DNA from: Rhizobium sp. BK313
Lineage (GTDB): Bacteria; Pseudomonadota; Alphaproteobacteria; Rhizobiales; Rhizobiaceae
Direction: 5' to 3'
NCBI RefSeq assembly: GCF_014193655.1
Contig: NZ_JACHZQ010000006.1
Span: forward strand, 62,001-126,000
DNA: 64,000 bases
Every line of letters starts with the position of its first letter. The stretch's first letter is position 1. Positions 1 through 7,329 of the stretch are shown piece by piece. The notes beneath the pieces are model-generated. The model was not told the DNA's origin, searched no databases, and saw only the letters and a program-made list of their open reading frames with translations. Position numbers and translations under genes: made by a program.

Positions 1-1058
1 AGGTGGATACCTTCTCAGTCGACACCCGAGCACAGAACGAATTCGACACCGGCGCCATCAGCCATAATTTCATGATCGGCTCGGACTACTCGATCTACCG
101 GCTCGACCAGATCCAGGCTTGCTGCGGCTCCAATCCGATCAGCGCCACCGATCCGGTCTATGGCACGCCGCAGGGTGCCAATTTCGTTTACCTCAACCAG
201 TCGCTGACGCAGCAGCAGCTCGGCATCTATACGCAGGACCAGATGCGTTTCGGCGGCGGATGGCTGTTGACGCTCAACGGCCGTTACGACTTTGTCGATA
301 TCGATTCCGATGCGAAGGTCGGCACCACCTACAGCACCAATGAAAAGGCGGCGAGCGGCCGGGCGGGCCTCGCCTACGAGTTCTCCAACGGCATCACGCC
401 CTATGTCAGCGCCGGTACCTTCTTCAATCCCCTGATCGGTACCAGCGTCAGCGGCGGCGGCCTGACGCCCGAGAAGGGCGAGCAATATGAAGCCGGCGTC
501 AAATACGAGCCCGATTTCATCGACGGCCTGATCACGGCATCGATCTTCCAGATCGACCGCAAGAACATGGCGCTGACCGACCCCGTCACCTTCCTGCAGC
601 GCCAGATCGGCGAAGTGCGCTCACGCGGCGTCGAATTCGAAGGCAAGGTCAATCTTAACGACAATTGGAAACTGCTCGGCTCCTACTCCTACACCGATCT
701 CGAAATCACCAAGGATCTCGACCAGACCGTTGTCGGCAATTCGCCCTACCTCGTGCCGAACTCCACCGCTGCACTCTGGCTCGACTATGCCTTCACCAGC
801 GATACGCTTGACGGTCTCAGCATCGGCGCCGGCGTGCGTTATCAGGGCAAGTCCTGGGCAGACGAGGCCAACACCCTGCGGGTGCCTTCTGCGACGCTCT
901 TCGATGCCGGCATCCGCTACGAGAAAAAAGGCTGGGGCGCTTCGCTCAACGTCGCCAACCTCTTCGACAAGGACTATGTCGCGGGCTGCGCGGGCGAAAA
1001 TGTCTGCGGTTATGGCGAGGCGCGGACCATTACCTTCAAGCTCAGCAAGAAGTGGTAA
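1..1058 (+). CDS. TonB-dependent siderophore receptor, C-terminal part (5' end outside window)
   Basis: This is the last ~351 residues of an outer-membrane TonB-dependent receptor, which imports ferric siderophores using TonB energy. The reading frame (codons from base 3) is open to the window edge, so the plug domain and signal peptide lie upstream. What is visible is barrel: alternating aromatic/polar strands, the family-typical LTPEKGEQYEAGVKYE segment, SRGVEFEGKVNL, LNVANLFDKDYVAGC near the end, and a terminal aromatic residue (KKW) of the kind recognised by the BAM machinery. The CAGENVCGYGEART segment before the last strand is typical of the FhuA/ferrichrome-type subfamily. The exact siderophore cannot be told. 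A hairpin lies 44 bases after the stop. Confidence 0.88.
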   Translation, partial: VDTFSVDTRAQNEFDTGAISHNFMIGSDYSIYRLDQIQACCGSNPISATDPVYGTPQGANFVYLNQSLTQQQLGIYTQDQMRFGGGWLLTLNGRYDFVDIDSDAKVGTTYSTNEKAASGRAGLAYEFSNGITPYVSAGTFFNPLIGTSVSGGGLTPEKGEQYEAGVKYEPDFIDGLITASIFQIDRKNMALTDPVTFLQRQIGEVRSRGVEFEGKVNLNDNWKLLGSYSYTDLEITKDLDQTVVGNSPYLVPNSTAALWLDYAFTSDTLDGLSIGAGVRYQGKSWADEANTLRVPSATLFDAGIRYEKKGWGASLNVANLFDKDYVAGCAGENVCGYGEARTITFKLSKKW

Positions 1059-1101
1059 CACCAGGATACAATTACACTTTTATTCTGGAGTAACAGAGAA
1101 A

Positions 1102-1127
1102 AGAGGATTGCCGATTGGCAATCCTCT
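1102..1127 (-). terminator. Perfect 11-bp hairpin between convergent genes
   Basis: AGAGGATTGCC, loop GATT, then the exact reverse complement. Read on the minus strand it is followed by TTTTCTC, so it fits a weak intrinsic terminator for the minus-strand hydrolase ending at 1187. On the plus strand no T-run follows, but the stem also lies 44 bases after the receptor stop and may serve both genes. Confidence 0.6.
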
Positions 1128-1186
1128 CCCAGTGTAAACATTCGCATATCGGCTACATTTATGAGCAGGTATGCGATGGGTTCTTC

Positions 1187-1957
1187 TTAGTTCGAGACGG
1201 CCTTTGCGGCTTCTTCGATGAGTTTTGCAACGTCGTTCGGTTTCGACAAAAATACGGCGTGGCTTGCTTTCGCCTCATAGATCTTGCTTCCGGCACGCTT
1301 TGCCATGCTGCGCTCGAGGTCAGGATTGATCGACCGGTCTTCTGTGGCGACGAGTGCGAAGCTCGGCTTCTTTTTCCAGGCCGGCTCACCCGCTTCGGTA
1401 CCAAATGCCTTCTGCGAGGCAAACACCTGGGATCTGCCGATGAAGTCCGCCTCCGCCTGCGGCAGGTCAGCGGCAAACATCTCATGCACCGCCTCTGGGT
1501 CCATATAAAGGAAACCGTCCGGCGTTGCCTTGACGCCGTTCTTCCTCATGTGCTCGACAGGCTTGCTCTCAACAAGCTTTGCCAGGCTTTCACCCTTGTC
1601 AGGCTGGAATGCTGCAACGTAGACCAGTGCCGCGACATTGTCGGCATTACCGGCATCGCTGATGACCATGCCGCCATAGCTATGGCCGACAAGCACGCTT
1701 GGACCATTTTGCAGGTCGAGGACCCGCTTCGTCGCAGCGACATCGTCGGCCAGCGATATCAGCGGCTCCTGCACGATCGCAACCTTGTACCCGTCCTTCG
1801 TCAGAATATCGGATACGGTTCGCCAGCCGGACCCATCGGCAAACGCGCCGTGAACGATGACGATATTCTTCACCTCGGCAGCAGAGGCGATGGACAACGG
1901 CCCCGCCGTCGTTACCGCGAGAGCCACAGCCGCCCGGAACAGAATGTGTTTGATCAC
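1187..1957 (-). CDS. Secreted alpha/beta hydrolase
   Basis: A 256-residue alpha/beta-hydrolase-fold protein with an N-terminal signal peptide (hydrophobic stretch about residues 5-25, ending SIASAA), so probably periplasmic. The fold marks are IVHGAFADGSGW (oxyanion loop), GHSYGG with nucleophile Ser93, an acid at Asp207 (ATEDRSI) and His233 (ASHAVFLSKP). It belongs to the esterase/haloperoxidase-like group; the substrate is unknown. I chose the GTG at 1957 over the TTG at 1975. AAAGGA sits 7 bases before the GTG, and the TTG falls inside a long inverted repeat that looks like the operator. The gene stands alone, convergent with the TonB receptor. Confidence 0.82.
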   Translation of the reverse strand: MIKHILFRAAVALAVTTAGPLSIASAAEVKNIVIVHGAFADGSGWRTVSDILTKDGYKVAIVQEPLISLADDVAATKRVLDLQNGPSVLVGHSYGGMVISDAGNADNVAALVYVAAFQPDKGESLAKLVESKPVEHMRKNGVKATPDGFLYMDPEAVHEMFAADLPQAEADFIGRSQVFASQKAFGTEAGEPAWKKKPSFALVATEDRSINPDLERSMAKRAGSKIYEAKASHAVFLSKPNDVAKLIEEAAKAVSN

Positions 1958-1974
1958 AGAGAAATCCTTTCGCA

Positions 1975-2013
1975 AGATAGTTTGCGTGATATTGATTATG
2001 ATGCAAACTATCT
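1975..2013. promoter_or_regulatory. Perfect 11-bp inverted repeat, likely operator of the secreted hydrolase
   Basis: AGATAGTTTGC (1975-1985) and GCAAACTATCT (2003-2013) are exact reverse complements separated by 17 bases. The centre lies 37 bases upstream of the hydrolase GTG, where a promoter would be expected. No regulator gene is adjacent. The site would suit a dimeric repressor of the MarR/TetR/HxlR sort, but the family is a guess. Confidence 0.55.
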
Positions 2014-2057
2014 ACTGCCACTCTCTGCGTGTCCAGGTGCCCCGGACAAGCATAGAC

Positions 2058-2116
2058 GACAAATTTGTCCGCCAATGTGTACGGTGGGCTTCTTCGTACA
2101 TTGGCTTACAAATTTG
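2058..2116. promoter_or_regulatory. Two CAAATTTG palindromes 49 bases apart
   Basis: GACAAATTTGTC (2058-2069) is a perfect 12-bp palindrome, and its core CAAATTTG recurs at 2109-2116. Between them GCCAATGTGTAC and GTACATTGGC form an imperfect inverted repeat. They lie in the 367-base gap between the hydrolase and the cyclase gene. No coding frame in the gap (1958-2324) convinces me. The function of the boxes is unknown. Confidence 0.35.
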
Positions 2117-2324
2117 CGGTATTAGGTAGCGAATGCCCCAACCGCCGTTTCATGCAACGGGTGGCTAGCCGCAACCATGCGCCACATCTGGACATTCGGG
2201 AGCAGGAAGTCCTGGGCTAAGGTGCATCGGATCCGAACACCAATCCGTCGCAGATTAGGGAAGAGCGGCTTGGTGTCCGGGATCCACAGTCCAGCTTGTC
2301 AGCGGACGCTCCACCGCCGCCAAG

Positions 2325-4112
2325 CTATTCGGGCAACCCCAGTATGCGCGCGCCTTCTGCAAACCTGTCGGCCACTGCCCGCACCATCCCCAGTTCGAAG
2401 AACACATGGAGCCGAAATCCCGGTTCCAGTTCGAGCAACCGTTGCACGACTGGCCGTGCTTCCACCTGGCGGCCAGCGAGCGCCAACGAAGCGGCCTGAA
2501 AGAAATAAAGCGTACTGAACCGTGGATTTGCCTGAGCGGCCCTCGCGCAATGCGATACCGCCTCGTCGTATCGCTTCTGCTGGATGGCCGCTGTTCCGAG
2601 CGCCAAATGTGCTGCAAAGGCCATCGGATCGAATGGGCTGAGCCTTAGCGCGCGTTCGGCATTGGAGGTCGCCTTGGCGTCTTGACCGGCGAAGGCGTAG
2701 ATGACGGAGCCGAAGTAGAGTGCGGTAGCGCAGGAGGAATTTAGCGACAGGGCGCGCTCGGCGGCGTTCAACGCCGCTTCTTGATCCTTGCCCAGCATAA
2801 GGATCGCAAAAGCGGCGATGGCCAATGCCGTCGCGTCGTCGGTGCCGCTCGCAATCACGGAGCGCGCGTGCCCGATCCCGGCGACCTTGTCGGCCTCGCT
2901 GAAGCCGCCCCGCGTGAAGAAAATCTCGTGGCACCAGGCAAGACGCGCATGGGCGGCGGCGTAGTTTGGGTCCAGGCCTAGCGCATCCTCCAAAAACCCG
3001 GCAGCGATCTTGGCGTCGGCGGGCATGACGGTTGCCATGTGTGGGACGGCGCGCAGATAGAGGTCATAGGCGTCAAGGTTTTCAGGGCGCTTTTGCCGAG
3101 CGCGTTCGATCTCCGATCGCTGCAGGCTCGGCTCGACGACGCCGACTACCTTGTCGGTGATCTGGTCCTGCAGGTCGAAAACATCCTCCAGCGCGCCATC
3201 GTATCTGTCGGCCCACAGATGCGCCCCGGACTCGGCTTCGATGAGCTGGGCGGTGATGCGCAATCGATTACCCGCCTTACGGACACCCCCCTCTAACACA
3301 TAGCGCACGCCCAGCTCTCGCCCAACCTGCCTGACATCCACCGCCTTCCCTTTGTAGACGAAGCTTGAATTGCGCGCGATGACGAACAACCATTTGATCC
3401 GCGACAGCCCGGTGATGATGTCCTCGACCATGCCGTCGGCGAAGTACTCCTGCTCGGGGTCGCCACTCATGTTCTGGAACGGCAAGACCGCAATCGAAGG
3501 CCTGTCAGGTACCGCGAGCGACATCGAGGGCTTTTCCGGCTCGGTGGGATCCCTTGGTTCCGCGGACTTCGACTGCGCCTGGGCGGTCACACCGACTTGC
3601 AGCGAATAGACCCGGATCGGCTCCGCGATGTTTTTCAGTTGCACTGCGCCGCGATCGTTGATCGCGAGATCGAGTCTTGCCTTGACCTGCCAATACGCCT
3701 GCTCGGAGAGGCAGATACGACCCGGCTCGCAAATCCCTTCTAGGCGCGCGGCGATATTGACGCCATCGCCCATCAGATCGCCGTCGCTCTCCTCGACAAC
3801 ATCACCCAGATGAATACCGACGCGGAACTCGATGCGACGCTCGGCCGGTACGCCGGCATTACGTTCGAGCATGGCATTTTGAACTTCGATCGCGCATCGT
3901 ACCGCATCGACGACACTGCGAAACTCGATTAGGCTTCCATCGCCGGTGCGTTTGACCACACGACCGTTGTGCACGGCGATGGTCGGATCGATGAGATCGC
4001 TGCGCAGCGCCCGCAAGCGCGCCAGAATGCGATCCTCATCCGCGCCGGCGAGCCGGCTGTAGCCGACCACATCCGAGACCAGGATCGCTGCTATTTTCCG
4101 GGTCTCAGTCAT
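2325..4112 (-). CDS. Class III adenylate/guanylate cyclase with TolB-like and TPR domains
   Basis: 595 residues in three parts. Residues 1-175 form a class III nucleotide cyclase catalytic domain: ILVSDVVGYSRL with metal-binding Asp14, RTGDGSLIEF with second metal residue Asp58, and GDLMGDGVNIAARLE. Residues ~205-300 match the TolB N-terminal-like segment (RPSIAVLPFQNMS, FADGMVEDIITGLS) common in rhizobial cyclases. From ~345 on there are tetratricopeptide repeats (ALGLDPNYAAAHARLAW, ALSLNSSCATALYFGS, RALRLSPFDPMAF) ending in the usual GLPE. No signal peptide or membrane segment is seen, so it is probably cytosolic and TPR-regulated. It makes cAMP (or cGMP); the input signal is unknown. It follows the ABM-type gene on the same strand after 134 bases. 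Confidence 0.88.
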   Translation of the reverse strand: MTETRKIAAILVSDVVGYSRLAGADEDRILARLRALRSDLIDPTIAVHNGRVVKRTGDGSLIEFRSVVDAVRCAIEVQNAMLERNAGVPAERRIEFRVGIHLGDVVEESDGDLMGDGVNIAARLEGICEPGRICLSEQAYWQVKARLDLAINDRGAVQLKNIAEPIRVYSLQVGVTAQAQSKSAEPRDPTEPEKPSMSLAVPDRPSIAVLPFQNMSGDPEQEYFADGMVEDIITGLSRIKWLFVIARNSSFVYKGKAVDVRQVGRELGVRYVLEGGVRKAGNRLRITAQLIEAESGAHLWADRYDGALEDVFDLQDQITDKVVGVVEPSLQRSEIERARQKRPENLDAYDLYLRAVPHMATVMPADAKIAAGFLEDALGLDPNYAAAHARLAWCHEIFFTRGGFSEADKVAGIGHARSVIASGTDDATALAIAAFAILMLGKDQEAALNAAERALSLNSSCATALYFGSVIYAFAGQDAKATSNAERALRLSPFDPMAFAAHLALGTAAIQQKRYDEAVSHCARAAQANPRFSTLYFFQAASLALAGRQVEARPVVQRLLELEPGFRLHVFFELGMVRAVADRFAEGARILGLPE

Positions 4113-4246
4113 ACCGTCCTCCTTCTATCATGGTGCGACGGCTCGAAAATTTGCGATCGGAGTGTGCCAACGTAAGTCCTCGGAGAAGGCGTACTCAAGC
4201 TCGCAACAAGCGTGACCCCTGCGCCGTCTCCTTCGCTCCCGCGAGG

Positions 4247-4516
4247 TTACACTTTGTGGGTGAACCACACTGTTGGTGTGCCGACTACTCCCCCATTCTG
4301 CATCGCCTTTCTCAACTCTTCCATCTTGGTGAAGGCCTGAGCGGCTTCCAGCGTGGCGAATTCGTGTGTCACGGTGACGTCGTTGGGATTGTCGGCGGCT
4401 TGATAAACTGCCTCCGCCGTAACACCGTTAGCTTTTTGGACCGGCGCAAACGCATCATAAACCTTCCGCCAAGTCTTGTAGTCGGAAACCGGATGCCTCA
4501 CAAACACCGTCGTCAT
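4247..4516 (-). CDS. Small ABM/dimeric alpha-beta barrel protein
   Basis: An 89-residue protein (starts MTTVFVRHPVSDYKTW, ends TPTVWFTHKV) with the size and pattern of the antibiotic-biosynthesis-monooxygenase / dimeric ferredoxin-like barrel superfamily: the opening strand VFVRHPV, the DYKTWRKVYD helix, VTVTHEFATLEAAQAF and a final strand. Such proteins are cofactor-free monooxygenases or simply stress-associated dimers; no substrate can be inferred. It lies upstream of, and in the same direction as, the cyclase gene, so the two could share a transcript. Confidence 0.65.
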   Translation of the reverse strand: MTTVFVRHPVSDYKTWRKVYDAFAPVQKANGVTAEAVYQAADNPNDVTVTHEFATLEAAQAFTKMEELRKAMQNGGVVGTPTVWFTHKV

Positions 4517-5183
4517 GTCATCCTCCCTTGTCGCGTTTCCAATTGTCGTTCTAGCGTTAGTCGTTGCTTAGATCTGAGTTCTTGCCATCAATAGCGGCAC
4601 CCGATGCCAAATGACGGGCAAGTCCGGCTTGGCAGCAACTCAGACGAAACGGCCTTTGGCCGCTCGCGTCTCATCGGCATCAGCCGGACGTGGGCGGGGA
4701 GCTTTGGGTCGAATGCCGGCGCTTGAACTTGTCTGTTGGTGGCTCTCCTCCAAGCCACAGAGGACTATATCACGGAAGCCACATGCCAGCGCGGTGAATT
4801 GCGTTTCGCGAGCCATAAGTCGTCCAGTCCAAGAACCGTCCAGTTGCAATGGCAAATAAGCCGTGAGTATGTTGGAGGGGCTTCACGATCATGGGCGGGG
4901 GCCAAACTCGGCCGCGCGGCTTCACAGGTTAGCCGGGGAACGGATTACTTCAGCCGCACCGCCATCGCGAACTATGGTCCCAAGGCAGCGGCCATTGACG
5001 GTTCACGGGCTCCACCAGCTGTGCTGCAGGTGAAATAAGCTCTTGGGAGGGTCCCCTGCCCGTATCACTGCCGCAACAGCCAGCGTCGTCCCTTGCGATT
5101 GTGGCAAACCGATCGTAAGGAAGCACACGGCGGCTCTGGCGGTTGAACGTTGCTGGGAGCTGGGCCTGAGGCTAAATGCGACG
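4517..5183. other. 667-base gap without a convincing gene
   Basis: This lies between the divergent ABM-type gene and nasT. Short open frames exist on both strands (for example 4736-5038 plus and 4640-4855 minus), but none has a good ribosome-binding site, a recognisable motif or coherent codon use. It must hold the promoters of nasT and of the ABM-type gene. Confidence 0.4.
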
Positions 5184-5786
5184 ATGAAATCTCATACCCT
5201 TGCCGTGCTGGTCATAGACGAGAACCGTATTCGCGCGTCGATCATCGAGGCCGGATTGCGCGAGGCCGGCTATGAGAACGTCACGATCGTCCATGATATC
5301 AACGGCATCGCCCGCAGGATCAGCGAAATCAATCCGGATGTGATCGTCATCGATCTGGAAAATCCCAATCGCGACATGCTCGAAAACATGTTTCAGCTCT
5401 CGCGAGCCGTAAAACGGCCGATCGCGATGTTCGTTGACCGCTCGGACGAAGCCTCGATCGAAGCGGCCGTCGATGCCGGCGTTTCGGCCTATATCGTCGA
5501 CGGGTTGAAACAGGAACGTGTGCGGCCGATCCTGAAGATGGCCATCAGCCGCTTCAACGCATTCGCGCGCCTCAATCGCGAACTGGAAGAGACCCGGGGC
5601 GAACTCGAAAACCGCAAGGTGATCGACCGTGCCAAAGGCTTGCTGATGAGGTCGCGGGGCATTTCCGAAGAAGAGGCCTATGCGCTGATGCGCAGGACGG
5701 CCATGAACCAGAACCGCAAGATCATAGACATCGCGCAAAGTCTGGTAACCGCGATCGGCCTGCTCGATCCAGGAGAAAATGCATGA
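5184..5786 (+). CDS. nasT: NasT, ANTAR-domain antiterminator for nitrate assimilation
   Basis: A 200-residue regulator. Residues 1-125 form a receiver-like domain (LAVLVIDENRIRASII, VIVIDLENPN with Asp57, DAGVSAYIVDGL). Residues ~135-195 form an ANTAR RNA-binding domain (LENRKVIDRAKGLLM, RGISEEEAYALMRRTAM, IIDIAQSLV). In characterised systems NasT is held by NasS; nitrate or nitrite frees it to bind a two-hairpin leader RNA and prevent termination. The ATG at 5184 gives the usual NasT N-terminus; the same frame runs open further upstream but nothing there resembles the family. The 3' end overlaps nasS by ATGA, implying translational coupling. The probable target leader lies at 7162-7282. Confidence 0.93.
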   Translation: MKSHTLAVLVIDENRIRASIIEAGLREAGYENVTIVHDINGIARRISEINPDVIVIDLENPNRDMLENMFQLSRAVKRPIAMFVDRSDEASIEAAVDAGVSAYIVDGLKQERVRPILKMAISRFNAFARLNRELEETRGELENRKVIDRAKGLLMRSRGISEEEAYALMRRTAMNQNRKIIDIAQSLVTAIGLLDPGENA

Positions 5787-7009
5787 CGCAGAAACACGAG
5801 ATCGTCGCCGGGTTCCTGCCCCTTCTCGACAGTGCGTTACTCGTCATCGCCAAGGAAAAGGGTTTCGCCGAGGCCGAGGCGATCGATCTCCAGCTCGTGC
5901 GGGAGGTCTCCTGGGCCAATATTCGCGACCGGCTTGCGGTCAGCCGTTACAACGTGGCGCATATGCTCGCCCCGATGCCGATCGCCTGCAATCTCGGGCT
6001 GACCCCGCTTGCACCGAAGATGATCGTGCCGATGGCGCTTGGTCTCGGTGGAAACGCGGTGACGGTATCGTCAGCGCTTTGGGCTGAAATGACTGCTGCC
6101 GGCGCGACAGATGACCTCGATGCCGGCCGCAACGGCAAAGCCCTTCATAGGGTCGTCCTCAGCCGCGCGGATCGCCCGCTCCGTTTCGCGGTCGTCCATC
6201 CCCATTCCGGGCACAATTACGAGCTGCGTTATTGGCTCGCGGCTTGCGGCACAAATCCCGATCGCGACATCGAAATCATCATCCTGCCGCCACCGGAAAT
6301 GGCCGATGCGCTCGGTGCCGGGAGGATCGACGGATATTGTGTCGGCGAGCCGTGGAATACGGCTGGTGTCCTAAGCGGCAAGGGCCATATGGCAACGGTC
6401 AAAGCCGCGATCTGGAAATCCAGCCCGGAAAAAGTGCTGGGCGCCAATGCCGGCTGGGCGGACGATCACCCCGACGCGATGGCCGCCCTTCTGCGGGCCT
6501 TATACCGCTCGGCTGTCTGGTGCTCCGATCCGGAGAACAGGGAAAGCCTGGCGTCGATACTCGCCAAGCCGGCCTATATCGGCCGCCCCATCGATTGGTT
6601 GCTGCCGGCCCTTTCCGGCGATCTACAGGTCGGGGGCGGTCAGGTCACCAGCGTCAAAGACTTCTTCGTTCCCCGCGCCAAGGCGGCAACCTTTCCATGG
6701 AAAAGCCACGCGCTGTGGTTCTATACGCAGATGGTGCGCTGGGGCCAGGTCGCTCACGACGAAGCTAACGAGACCATTGCCCGCAACACCTATAGACCGG
6801 ACATATACCGATCGGCGTTGCAGCCGCTTGGCGTCCCCCTGCCCGGCGCCAGTGCCAAGGTCGAAGGCGCGCTTCGCGTCGAAACGCCGGTCGGTTCCAC
6901 CGGCGCCAGCCTGACGCTCGGTCCCGATGGCTTCTTCGATGGCGGCCTGTTTGATCCGGACAAGATCGATGCCTATATCGAAGCGCAGAGGACAGCCGAG
7001 GCTGGCTGA
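5783..7009 (+). CDS. nasS: NasS, cytoplasmic nitrate-responsive partner of NasT
   Basis: A 408-residue protein of the NrtA/CmpA substrate-binding fold (VAGFLPLLDSALLVIA, FAVVHPHSGHNYELRYWL, GYCVGEPWNTAGV, DWLLPALSGDLQVG). Unlike transport versions it has no signal peptide or lipobox; it begins directly with MTQKHEIVAG, as expected of the cytosolic sensor NasS. By family knowledge it binds nitrate/nitrite and releases NasT. It overlaps nasT by four bases; the order nasT-nasS is the reverse of the more often described nasS-nasT. A transporter component was considered, but there is no permease or ATPase here and NasT is adjacent. Confidence 0.92.
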   Translation: MTQKHEIVAGFLPLLDSALLVIAKEKGFAEAEAIDLQLVREVSWANIRDRLAVSRYNVAHMLAPMPIACNLGLTPLAPKMIVPMALGLGGNAVTVSSALWAEMTAAGATDDLDAGRNGKALHRVVLSRADRPLRFAVVHPHSGHNYELRYWLAACGTNPDRDIEIIILPPPEMADALGAGRIDGYCVGEPWNTAGVLSGKGHMATVKAAIWKSSPEKVLGANAGWADDHPDAMAALLRALYRSAVWCSDPENRESLASILAKPAYIGRPIDWLLPALSGDLQVGGGQVTSVKDFFVPRAKAATFPWKSHALWFYTQMVRWGQVAHDEANETIARNTYRPDIYRSALQPLGVPLPGASAKVEGALRVETPVGSTGASLTLGPDGFFDGGLFDPDKIDAYIEAQRTAEAG

Positions 7010-7135
7010 GCGCCCTGCACGATTAATGTGCACCGCAGCAATGGCCGCCCAAGATTTGACCATTCTGTCGTTGAACCAATAACCGTCTCCGTTTTCCCCA
7101 TTTGATATTGCAGGGCTTTCCAGACAAATTCGATT

Positions 7136-7150
7136 TGGCATGCAACTTGC
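7136..7150 (+). promoter_or_regulatory. Sigma54-type -24/-12 promoter of the nitrate operon
   Basis: TGGCAT, five bases, TTGC. GG (7137-7138) and GC (7149-7150) have the canonical ten-base spacing, matching the consensus TGGCAC-N5-TTGC. The predicted start near 7162 falls exactly where the leader hairpins begin. A GTGCACC half-site at 7027-7033 could be part of an NtrC site, which is the usual partner; the second half is weak. Location and fit support NtrC/RpoN control on top of NasT control. Confidence 0.72.
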
Positions 7151-7161
7151 GTTGCTGTTGT

Positions 7162-7205
7162 TGAGGCCGATAAGGCTCATCGATTGGCGTCCAACGTGGG
7201 GCGTC
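7162..7205 (+). ncRNA. ANTAR-type two-hairpin leader RNA, NasT target
   Basis: P2 is clear: GGCGTCC (7186-7192), hexaloop AACGTG (7193-7198), GGGCGTC (7199-7205). Its loop has A at position 1 and G at position 4, the published hallmark of ANTAR RNA targets. P1 lies just upstream and can be drawn two ways. One is TGAGGCC/GGCTCA around GATAA (7162-7179). The other is CGAT/ATCG around AAGGCTC (7168-7182), which leaves a three-base linker to P2 and also has A1 and G4, though with seven loop bases. The element sits between the sigma54-type promoter and the terminator, as needed for NasT antitermination. Confidence 0.68.
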
Positions 7206-7211
7206 TCAGGC

Positions 7212-7282
7212 AAAGCTGCTGATCAGGATTGACGAACACGCTTTCAGCGTGTGCGAACCCTGGCCGGCAGCTTTTTTGTTTT
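7212..7282 (+). terminator. Leader intrinsic terminator controlled by NasT
   Basis: AAAGCTGC (7212-7219) and CAGG (7224-7227) pair with CCTG (7259-7262) and GCAGCTTT (7267-7274). Inside, ACACGC (7236-7241) and GCGTGT (7247-7252) form a perfect hairpin. A T-rich run, TTTTTTGTTTT, ends at 7282. It lies 48 bases before narK and about 120 bases into the transcript, so it should abort transcription unless NasT acts upstream. Confidence 0.8.
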
Positions 7283-7329
7283 AATTCGAACCGAGGAAAG
7301 GCGCGACGTTGTTCGCGCACGGAGAAGCT

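Noticed and set aside
2150..2260. Minus-strand text resembling a regulator C-terminus (MVAASHPLHETAVGAF)
   Set aside because: The match to LysR-type endings is vague and no upstream domain exists; too weak to call a pseudogene.
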